Shown here: in pieces, positions 1-5,057 of the stretch
How positions within the stretch are numbered: the first letter of the stretch is position 1
Layout: each line of letters opens with the position of its first letter
Assembly: GCA_964413635.1 (NCBI GenBank)
Contig: CAYPTH010000105.1
Span: forward strand, 1 to 10,881
Reading direction: 5' to 3'
DNA: 10,881 bases
Origin: CAYFQV01 sp964413635
Lineage (GTDB): Bacteria > Spirochaetota > Spirochaetia > DSM-27196 > PWMO01
The notes under the pieces: model-generated
Database searches by the model: none
What the model was told of the DNA's origin: nothing
Seen by the model: only the letters and a program-made list of their open reading frames with translations
Program-made: the position numbers and the translations under genes

Positions 1-221
1 CGCTCGAGGAAATCCGCGCGCTGCTCTCGGTTTACGATCGCCCCGACATTTCGTGTGCGGAGGTCGACAGGCTCGTTGATGAACATCTCGCGGACGTAGA
101 GTCGCGAATCGAGCAGCTGAACGAGCTGCGGGATTCGCTTGTCGGGCTGCGCTCAAAGTGTCACGGTGATTCGGACAGTCGCTCCTGCGGTATTCTCAGT
201 ACGCTTGCCGGGCCGAGCTAA
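1..221 (+). CDS. MerR-family metal-responsive regulator, C-terminal part
   Basis: This is the last 72 residues of a gene that begins before the window; the frame starts at base 3 and stops with TAA. It opens with LEEIRALLSVYD, the region after the winged-helix DNA-binding domain of MerR proteins. It continues through the long dimerisation helix (about residues 20-51) and ends with the metal-binding loop. Three features match the ZntR/CadR/PbrR branch: a cysteine before the helix (DISCAEV), C-H-G just after it, and S-C-G-I-L close to the C-terminus. Family members sense Zn(II), Cd(II) or Pb(II) and activate efflux genes by untwisting a promoter with an over-long spacer. The target gene is not in the window. 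The neighbouring zinc-related genes fit a zinc sensor, but the exact metal cannot be read from this fragment. The gene is convergent with rpmG, and 43 nt separate the two stops. Confidence 0.85.
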   Translation, partial: LEEIRALLSVYDRPDISCAEVDRLVDEHLADVESRIEQLNELRDSLVGLRSKCHGDSDSRSCGILSTLAGPS

Positions 222-264
222 CACGTCCACACAACGTTGAGCCGACCGCTACGCGAGCCCTTCT

Positions 265-435
265 CTAGACCTTTTTGGCCTCGCGGTATACCACGTGTCG
301 CCTCACAACCGGATCGTATTTACGCAGCTCAAGCTTCTCCTGATGAGTCCTGCGATTCTTTGTCGTGTAATAGCTGTGCGGGCTGGCTGTGCTCTGGAGC
401 CGAATAATTGTTACTGCTTCCCTCTTCTTCGCCAT
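265..435 (-). CDS. rpmG: 50S ribosomal protein L33, cysteine-free (C-) form
   Basis: The product is 56 residues, MAKKREAVTIIRL to YREAKKV, the usual length for L33 of the large ribosomal subunit. The signature stretch YYTTKNRRTHQEKLELRKYDP is clear. No cysteine is present, so the zinc-ribbon CxxC pairs of the C+ form are absent. Start choice: the ATG at 433-435 follows a strong AAGGAGG Shine-Dalgarno, whereas the longer frame starting at 483 would run through the promoter. In many bacteria a zinc-free L33 paralogue is induced by zinc starvation under Zur, replacing the zinc-binding form and releasing metal. Here the gene has its own promoter with a palindrome over the -10 box, and the same palindrome precedes the neighbouring zinc-GTPase remnant. 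That supports the paralogue role, but a C- L33 is the only copy in some genomes, so a second rpmG elsewhere needs to be shown. Confidence 0.93.
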   Translation of the reverse strand: MAKKREAVTIIRLQSTASPHSYYTTKNRRTHQEKLELRKYDPVVRRHVVYREAKKV

Positions 436-452
436 AACGCCTCCTTGTTCCT

Positions 453-473
453 GAGTATTATATAGTATTACTC
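453..473. promoter_or_regulatory. Palindromic operator, copy 1 (rpmG)
   Basis: The core AGTATTATATAGTATTACT (454-472) is two 7-bp arms around a 5-bp centre. The right arm has one mismatch to a perfect AGTATTA-N5-TAATACT palindrome, and G453/C473 extend the symmetry by a pair. It overlaps the -10 box of the rpmG promoter. The same element recurs at 1342-1360. Size, AT-richness and position suit a Fur/Zur-family repressor site, although the bases differ from the best-known Zur consensus. It does not resemble MerR-type operators, which lie in a long spacer between -35 and -10. Confidence 0.6.
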
Positions 474-483
474 TAAATGGCAA
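457..483 (-). promoter_or_regulatory. rpmG promoter
   Basis: On the minus strand TTGCCA (483-478) is a five-of-six match to the -35 consensus, and a perfect TATAAT (462-457) lies 15 bp downstream. The spacer is a little short. The predicted transcript starts near 450 and leaves a short leader containing the AAGGAGG ribosome binding site of rpmG. The -10 box lies inside the palindrome at 453-473, as expected for repression. Confidence 0.6.
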
Positions 484-531
484 GAGGACGACTCGTACGC
501 GGACCGTCGGCTCGGTCGTCGAGCTACTCCG

Positions 532-1334
532 CTATTCGGCATCGTTTACCTCCTCCAAAATGTGCTCGGCGAATGGGTCCGCCTTTCCAGCCCATTCCTG
601 TTGCATTGTCTCCGGCGGACCACCAATACCCGGCCGTCTCGATTCTTATCTGTCGACCTGCCTGAGAGAGAAATAGTGCGAGCTCGTGATGCGGGGCGAC
701 CCAGAAAAAGCCCTTTGCACGGACGACGCCTTCGATCGGCTGCTCCAACCATTCATACAGACGCGCGGGATGAAACGGGCGCCGACTCCGCCCGGTCCAG
801 ATCAAAGGCCTTCGCATTTACAATCGCTTCCAGCGGGACGTCCGCATACGTCGCGTCGACAATCCGACAACGCGGATTCATAGACGTGATCAGCTGTCGC
901 ACCTTTCCCCTCGTCGCCTCATCGACAAGATCGGTTTTGTTGACTACCACCACGTCCGCGAACTCCAGCTGATCGATAAGGAGATGAGCAATAGTGCGCT
1001 CATCGTCTTCCGAGACTTCTTCCCCGCGGTCAAGCAGCAAATCCTCCGACTGGAACTGCTCGAGGATAGTGGAGGCATCGACAACCGTTACCATGGTATC
1101 AATCCGCGCCAGTCGCCGAAGGCTTGCGCCGTCGGGATCGTCGAACACAAAGGTCTGGGCTATCGGCAACGGCTCGGAAATACCCGAGGACTCGATCAAG
1201 AGCTAGTCGAAGCGCCCTTCTCGGGCTATTCGGCTCACTTCTACGAGAAGATCTTCCCGAAGAGTGCAGCAAATGCACCCGTTGGTCATCTCTACAAGGG
1301 TCTCCTCCGTGTGGCTTAGTGTGGAGTACTCATG
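532..1334 (-). pseudogene. Broken COG0523 (CobW/ZigA/YciC-type) zinc metallochaperone GTPase
   Basis: Pieces of one COG0523 GTPase lie in order across different frames. Family members hydrolyse GTP to deliver or handle metal, often under zinc limitation. Visible parts are LSHTEETLVEMTN, the metal motif GCICCTLREDLL (CxCC at 1266-1277), IESSGISEPLPIAQTF, the nucleotide-specificity motif VVNKTDL, and the C-terminal domain RRPFHPARLYEWLEQP with AKGFFWVA and GYWWSA. Four lesions are seen. First, the N-terminus with the P-loop (GAGKTT) is missing directly after an ATG (1332-1334). Second, an in-frame TAG at 1203-1205 falls where GRFD-Y-LLIESSG is expected. Third, a frame change near 775-795 accompanies loss of some 25-30 residues. 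Fourth, another frame change near 612-617 separates WWSA from a natural-looking tail, PPETMQQEWAGKADPFAEH, ending at TAG 532-534. The promoter and operator upstream look intact. A working copy elsewhere in the genome cannot be excluded. Confidence 0.88.
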
Positions 1335-1341
1335 AGATTGG

Positions 1342-1360
1342 AGTATTACGAAATAATACT
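1342..1360. promoter_or_regulatory. Palindromic operator, copy 2 (GTPase pseudogene)
   Basis: AGTATTACGAAATAATACT is a perfect palindrome with 7-bp arms and a 5-bp centre. It matches the rpmG operator at 454-472 in both arms and spacing, apart from one arm base and the centre. It overlaps the -10 box of the minus-strand promoter. It also lies 110 bp upstream of the plus-strand lipoprotein gene, so control of that gene is possible. The repeat at two promoters of functionally related genes is the main reason to believe it is a regulator site. Confidence 0.65.
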
Positions 1361-1371
1361 ACTTCCGTCAA
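1343..1371 (-). promoter_or_regulatory. Promoter of the GTPase pseudogene
   Basis: On the minus strand TTGACG (1371-1366) is followed after exactly 17 bp by TAATAC (1348-1343). Transcription would start near 1336, only a few bases before the ATG at 1334-1332, implying a leaderless or almost leaderless message. No Shine-Dalgarno is visible. As at rpmG, the -10 box falls inside the palindromic operator. Confidence 0.5.
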
Positions 1372-1390
1372 GAGACGCCCACCGCGCGGC

Positions 1391-1445
1391 GTCCCAATAT
1401 ACACTTTGGGACGACTCCCTCTCCCATACGCGATATACGTGTATC
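1391..1445 (+). promoter_or_regulatory. Inverted repeats upstream of the lipoprotein gene
   Basis: Two symmetric elements lie in the leader of the lipoprotein gene. GTCCCAA (1391-1397) and TTGGGAC (1406-1412) form a 7-bp stem with an 8-nt loop. GATATACGTGTATC (1432-1445) is a near-perfect 14-bp palindrome with a single mismatched pair. I could not find a convincing -35/-10 pair around them. They may be operators or an RNA hairpin; the role is unknown. Confidence 0.35.
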
Positions 1446-1469
1446 TATACCAATACGGGAGGGCGGAAT

Positions 1470-2381
1470 ATGAGCCGTTCAAGACTGCTGTGGGGTGTGG
1501 TGAGCATCCTGATTGTCGTCCTTGTCGTTGCGCTCGCCGGCTGTCCTTTGTTTCCCGGCGACGACGATACGGATGATACCGGAGACGAGGAGCAGGAGGA
1601 GCAGGACGACGGGACTGATGACGGCGCCGAGCCCACCGACGGCACGGTGACGGTGAGCTTATCCGGCGCTACGGCTGCAAACGGCGAGTATCTGGTGGCG
1701 TACGCGTATGACGCCGGGGAAACCACCGTTGGCGATCCCTCACGCGTCCGGGGTATCGACTATGTGGAGATCTCCGGTGGATCGGCCTCGGCGGTGCTGA
1801 AGGAAAGCGACGGAGCGTGGATGCCGACCTCGACTGACTGGACTGCGACGGCGGGGGAGAGCTATGATGTCTACGCCTACACAACCTCCGACGATACGAA
1901 TCTGGCCTACGCCTCCGGTAGCCGCGTCGCCGCGGACTACCCCATTGTAGCTACGATCGACGGGGATCAAACGGTCAGCCTTGCCTACGGAGACATGGCG
2001 GTTAACTTCTTTGCCGCCGACCTGTACTCGGCGACCGACCACGCCGGTGAGGACTTCGTAGTTGGCGTGTTTCCACGTGATGAGGACCCCGGATCGGAGC
2101 CGGATCCAATGCTGGCCATGGCAACCTGTACGGTCGCACCCGACGGTGGGGCCTACGTGGTCGTCCAGGACGTCGACGGCGGCGTCTGGGAAGGTACCAC
2201 CGGCGAAGAGTACGACGTCTACATGTTCATTGACCTCGACTCTAACGAGTGGCCGGGTCCCGAGGATTGGCACTACGACTCCGGCAACCAAAATCCAGAA
2301 GATCCCTACCAGTACGAACAGAGCGGGAATGAGTATGTCCTAACCGACTACGGGGAGGGGGATTACACCCTGCTCGAGTAG
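1470..2381 (+). CDS. Predicted lipoprotein with acidic linker and duplicated beta-rich domain
   Basis: I do not recognise a named family. The 303-residue product has a positive N-terminus (MSRSRLLW), a hydrophobic segment (about 9-23) and the lipobox LAGC with Cys25 as the predicted lipidation site. It should therefore be a membrane-anchored lipoprotein outside the cytoplasm. Residues 31-57 are a linker made almost wholly of Asp, Glu, Thr and Gly. Two similar units follow, about 59-175 and 176-300. Each starts with an extended G-E-x-x-V-x-x-Y/F strand and carries a G-E-S/E-Y-D-V-Y motif (129-135 and 245-251). The second unit is rich in acidic residues (IDLDSNEWPGPEDW) that could bind calcium, but no standard EF-hand is present. 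The ATG at 1470 is chosen because GGGAGGG lies just upstream and the signal peptide starts there; a longer frame opening at 1332 has no such support. It stands alone. Confidence 0.75.
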   Translation: MSRSRLLWGVVSILIVVLVVALAGCPLFPGDDDTDDTGDEEQEEQDDGTDDGAEPTDGTVTVSLSGATAANGEYLVAYAYDAGETTVGDPSRVRGIDYVEISGGSASAVLKESDGAWMPTSTDWTATAGESYDVYAYTTSDDTNLAYASGSRVAADYPIVATIDGDQTVSLAYGDMAVNFFAADLYSATDHAGEDFVVGVFPRDEDPGSEPDPMLAMATCTVAPDGGAYVVVQDVDGGVWEGTTGEEYDVYMFIDLDSNEWPGPEDWHYDSGNQNPEDPYQYEQSGNEYVLTDYGEGDYTLLE

Positions 2382-2449
2382 AGAAGCCGTCGCCCGCCGG
2401 GTCCAGAGCGCGGCAGCGGCGGCCTCTCCGGTCCGCGGCAGGCTTCATC

Positions 2450-2471
2450 GCACGGCTCTTCTGAGCCGTGC
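2450..2471 (+). terminator. Strong hairpin after the lipoprotein gene
   Basis: GCACGGCTC (2450-2458) and GAGCCGTGC (2463-2471) form a perfect 9-bp stem with a TTCT loop. The following bases, TATTATATCC, are AT-rich rather than a clean T-run, so intrinsic termination is plausible but not classical. The hairpin ends one base before a possible -10 box (TATTAT, 2472-2477) of the next gene, so it could also act as an operator for that gene. Confidence 0.6.
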
Positions 2472-2483
2472 TATTATATCCTC

Positions 2484-3674
2484 GTGCATTTCGTGGAGTT
2501 GCTTGCTGCCCTCGGCGCGGTGCAGGGGGTGTTACTGCTTGTGCTCATCTCCCTCCGCTTTCGGCACCACAAGAATGTGCCCTTTGCGCTTCTGCTGTTG
2601 GTGTATTCACTGCGCCTCGGCACCATCCCCTCCTGGAATCCGCTCGCGCTCCTCGCCCACCCGTGGCTCTTGCCGGCAACGGCTCCGCTTCCCTTCCTCT
2701 TCGGTCCGCTTCTCTGGTGGTACGTGCGAGAGCTGACGACAGAGGGCAACGCGACGCCGCGGCGCCTTCCGCTCCATTTTCTGCCCTACCTGCTGGAGAC
2801 CGTCCTGGTAGTCACGACCGTTGTGGGCATGTCGGCGGGAGAGTATGCAGCCTTTGTGCGCGAGGTGTTTGCGGGAAACCCGCCCGCCTGGATGCCGGTG
2901 CGCAACGCGCTCAAGGTTGGGGTAAATCTCGCATACCTTGTCTTGGCAGTGAGAATGGCATTCCGTTTCGGTGCGCCGACAAGCACGGTGCGCGCGGCCG
3001 CCGGCGTGGCGCTGGGTGCGACCCTTCGCCACCGGCGCCTCTGGGTTCGTGCCGTCTCGGTTGTACCGATCGCTTCGCTCATCCCCTTCGCCTTCGTAGC
3101 GGTATATCCCCTTGCCTCCGCCCGGCTCGCCGCGGGAGAGGCGCTCCCCTTCACAATTCTTGCCGCGGCCATGGCGGGACTCATCTACACCTTCTCGATC
3201 CTCATTCTCCTGGCGCCGGATGTTCCCGCCCTCGGGTGCTCCGATACGGTCCGGTACGCTGAGGCGACACGCTCGGGATTGCCGTGCCACGACGAACAGT
3301 CACTGTGGATCGCCGAAAAGCTGCGATCCAAACTTATTGCGGGTGCCTATCGAGATCCCGAGGTGTCACTTCATTCTCTGGCCACCGAATTGCACGTAAC
3401 TCCGAATCGACTCTCTCTGGTTGTGAACCACATCTACGGGCAGACCTTCCGAGAGCTGGTAAACCGATGCCGCATTGACTACTTCATCCGCCGCGTACTC
3501 AACCACGCTCTCGACGAGCAGTGTATTCTCAACCTCGCCTTTGAGGCGGGATTCTCCTCCAAGAGCACCTTCAATCGGGTGTTCAAAGAGCACATTGGAA
3601 TGTCGCCCTCCTGCTACGCCGCAGGTGTCGAGACGCGGGGGTGCGGCGAGGTGGGGGCTGCGTTCAAGAATTGA
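2484..3674 (+). CDS. AraC-family regulator with N-terminal membrane sensor domain
   Basis: The 396-residue protein is in two parts. Residues 1-245 are a run of hydrophobic helices, probably seven (for example 5-24, 33-50, 65-82, 98-117, 143-160, 187-210 and 221-243), which would place it in the cytoplasmic membrane. Residues 272-380 are an AraC DNA-binding domain. Its first helix-turn-helix is near 296-316 (LHSLATELHVTPNRLSLVVN). The second is near 346-370, with the signature LAFEAGFSSKSTFNRVFKEH and then GMSP. Such membrane-anchored AraC proteins are thought to couple an envelope or lipid signal directly to transcription; the ligand is unknown. The start is GTG 2484, as no Shine-Dalgarno is seen and a TATTAT box lies 6 nt upstream, which would give a leaderless message. 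GTG 2493 is an alternative. The downstream cfa gene, on the same strand, is a possible target. Confidence 0.88.
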   Translation: MHFVELLAALGAVQGVLLLVLISLRFRHHKNVPFALLLLVYSLRLGTIPSWNPLALLAHPWLLPATAPLPFLFGPLLWWYVRELTTEGNATPRRLPLHFLPYLLETVLVVTTVVGMSAGEYAAFVREVFAGNPPAWMPVRNALKVGVNLAYLVLAVRMAFRFGAPTSTVRAAAGVALGATLRHRRLWVRAVSVVPIASLIPFAFVAVYPLASARLAAGEALPFTILAAAMAGLIYTFSILILLAPDVPALGCSDTVRYAEATRSGLPCHDEQSLWIAEKLRSKLIAGAYRDPEVSLHSLATELHVTPNRLSLVVNHIYGQTFRELVNRCRIDYFIRRVLNHALDEQCILNLAFEAGFSSKSTFNRVFKEHIGMSPSCYAAGVETRGCGEVGAAFKN

Positions 3675-3730
3675 AGCGTTTGCGCCGGCGGGTTTGCACC
3701 GGAGGTGGCATTGGGCAGTCGCGATTGTGC

Positions 3731-3832
3731 ATGCTCTATCTGCAGAAGGCGCACATCGGTGAGATTCAGGCCGGCATATGGCCCGACGATATGGTGCAGA
3801 CCTGCGCCGCAAACGGAATCACGCTACTCTAA
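3731..3832 (+). other. Possible small ORF or gene remnant before cfa
   Basis: A 33-codon frame (MLYLQKAHIGEIQAGIWPDD to NGITLL) stops exactly at the Shine-Dalgarno of cfa. It has no ribosome binding site of its own. The segment GIWPDDMVQTCAANGITLL resembles the early part of PHP-domain phosphoesterases (GxxxPEEMVxxAxxxGIxxLAITDHD), but it stops before the TDHD motif. It may be a fragment of such a gene, or chance. I make no functional claim. Confidence 0.2.
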
Positions 3833-3844
3833 GAGGAGGCACGC

Positions 3845-4972
3845 ATGGCAACAGTCAATCGTCAGCGCCGTAGACTTGAATCCTTCCTCGAAGGTTCCGA
3901 CGTGAAGATCGACGGAGACCGGCCCTGGGATGTCCGTGTTCACGACGAGCGCTTCTTCCGTCGCATCTTGGCGCAGGGCACGCTGGGGCTCGGCGAAGCG
4001 TACATGGAGGGGTGGTGGGACTGTGATCAGATCGATGAAATGATCACACGCGTCCTGAAGGCGCGCGTCGACCGGAAGATGCGATCCTGGCCGCTCCTTG
4101 TCGATGCCGCTGTTGCCCGGATTACAAACAGGCAGACAAAGCGGCGCGCCACACAGGTTGGAAAACAACACTACGACATTGGCAACGACCTCTACTCCCG
4201 CATGCTCGACCGGCGCATGCTTTACAGCTGTGGGTATTGGAAGGACGCCTCCACGTTAGATGAGGCGCAGGAGGCCAAGCTCGAGCTCTCCGCGCGGAAA
4301 CTCGGCCTGCAGCCGGGCATGCGCGTCCTCGACATCGGCTGCGGGTGGGGCGGTACGGCGCAGTATTTCGCCGAGCGCCACGGCTGCGAGGTGGTCGGGG
4401 TCACCATCTCGAAGGAGCAGGTCGACTACGGCCGCGAGCTCTGCAAGGACCTGCCCGTGGACATCCGTCTCCAGGACTACCGGGATGTTCGCGAACGCTT
4501 CGATCGCATTATCTCCATCGGCATGTTCGAGCACGTGGGCTATCGCAACTACCGGACCTTCATGGAAGTCGCCCGGCGCAACCTGGCCGATGACGGGCTC
4601 TTCCTCCTCCACACCATAGGCGGCGTCCGTTCGGTCCGACAGAACGAGCCCTGGCTCAACCGCTACATCTTTCCGAACTCAATGCTTCCCTCGGCCAAGC
4701 AGATCGCGCGGGCCAAGGAGGGCGTCTTTGTCCTCGAGGACTGGCACAACTTCGGTGCGTACTACGACACAACGCTCCAGGCGTGGTACCGCAACTTCGA
4801 GGAGGCGTGGCCGGAGCTCCTCGCCACCGGCAAGTACGACGAACGCTTCCGCCGCATGTGGCACTTCTACCTCCTCACCTCGGCCGGTGGCTTTCGGGCG
4901 CGGAAGAATCAGCTCTGGCAGATCGTTCTCTCCCCGAGGGGCGTGCCGGGCGGATACGAGTCGGTGAGGTAG
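3845..4972 (+). CDS. cfa: Cyclopropane-fatty-acyl-phospholipid synthase
   Basis: This enzyme transfers a methylene unit from S-adenosylmethionine onto cis double bonds of acyl chains already in phospholipids, at the membrane surface. The 375-residue length is close to the 382 of E. coli Cfa. Visible motifs are HYDIGNDLY (109-117), the SAM-binding loop LDIGCGWGG (162-170), VGVTISKEQ (184-192), GMFEHVG (226-232), WLNRYIFPN (270-278), EDWHNFGAYYDTT (298-310) and FYLLTSAGGFRAR. Residues matching the E. coli active site are present at a constant offset of ten: Cys129, Glu229, His256, Ile258 and Tyr307, the last set including the bicarbonate-binding residues. The gene therefore looks functional. 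GAGGAGG a few bases before the ATG sets the start. It follows the AraC gene by 170 nt on the same strand. No terminator is obvious; a gene remnant follows at once. Confidence 0.96.
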   Translation: MATVNRQRRRLESFLEGSDVKIDGDRPWDVRVHDERFFRRILAQGTLGLGEAYMEGWWDCDQIDEMITRVLKARVDRKMRSWPLLVDAAVARITNRQTKRRATQVGKQHYDIGNDLYSRMLDRRMLYSCGYWKDASTLDEAQEAKLELSARKLGLQPGMRVLDIGCGWGGTAQYFAERHGCEVVGVTISKEQVDYGRELCKDLPVDIRLQDYRDVRERFDRIISIGMFEHVGYRNYRTFMEVARRNLADDGLFLLHTIGGVRSVRQNEPWLNRYIFPNSMLPSAKQIARAKEGVFVLEDWHNFGAYYDTTLQAWYRNFEEAWPELLATGKYDERFRRMWHFYLLTSAGGFRARKNQLWQIVLSPRGVPGGYESVR

Positions 4973-5057
4973 GCTCAGCTTCTCGTACAACGATCCCGAG
5001 GTCATTGCGGAAGGGGCGCGGCGGCTCCTGTCGGCCAGCTCCCGTAATGGCCGCTAA
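4971..5057 (+). pseudogene. C-terminal remnant of a fold-type I (MocR/class I-like) aminotransferase
   Basis: Overlapping the last codon and stop of cfa in another frame are 28 codons reading RLSFSYNDPEVIAEGARRLL and then SASSRNGR, ending in TAA at 5055-5057. The pattern RLSFS-x-PEEIxEGxRRL is the typical C-terminal end of PLP-dependent aminotransferases of the MocR and class I/II type. No start, PLP-lysine region or other part of such a gene is visible upstream, where cfa lies. It is probably a leftover from a gene deleted or replaced in this locus. The match is short and made from memory of the family, so chance similarity is possible. Confidence 0.4.

Noticed and set aside
252..285. CGCGAG/CTCGCG hairpin at the convergent ends of the MerR gene and rpmG.
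   Set aside because: The stem is short with a bulge and a loop of about 20 nt, and the T-run lies inside the loop, not after the stem. It also overlaps the rpmG coding end.
453..473. Reading the palindromes as MerR-family operators because a MerR gene is adjacent.
   Set aside because: MerR operators lie in a 19-20 bp spacer between -35 and -10. These cover the -10 boxes of promoters with 15- and 17-bp spacers, which fits a repressor.
562..1576. Several plus-strand frames over the GTPase remnant.
   Set aside because: They have no recognisable content, and the minus strand carries ordered COG0523 motifs throughout this stretch.
2468..3262. A 264-codon plus-strand frame overlapping the AraC gene.
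   Set aside because: It is a shadow frame rich in Pro, Arg, Ala and Cys without domain similarity. The AraC frame has clear membrane helices and helix-turn-helix motifs.
3845..4972. cfa as a mycolic-acid-type methyltransferase or other SAM methyltransferase.
   Set aside because: All Cfa active-site residues, including the bicarbonate-binding set, are present at a constant offset from E. coli Cfa, and the length matches.
5032..5053. Inverted repeat CGGCCA/TGGCCG between cfa and the Eis-like gene, as a terminator.
   Set aside because: The stem is only 6 bp with a 10-nt loop and no T-run follows on either strand.
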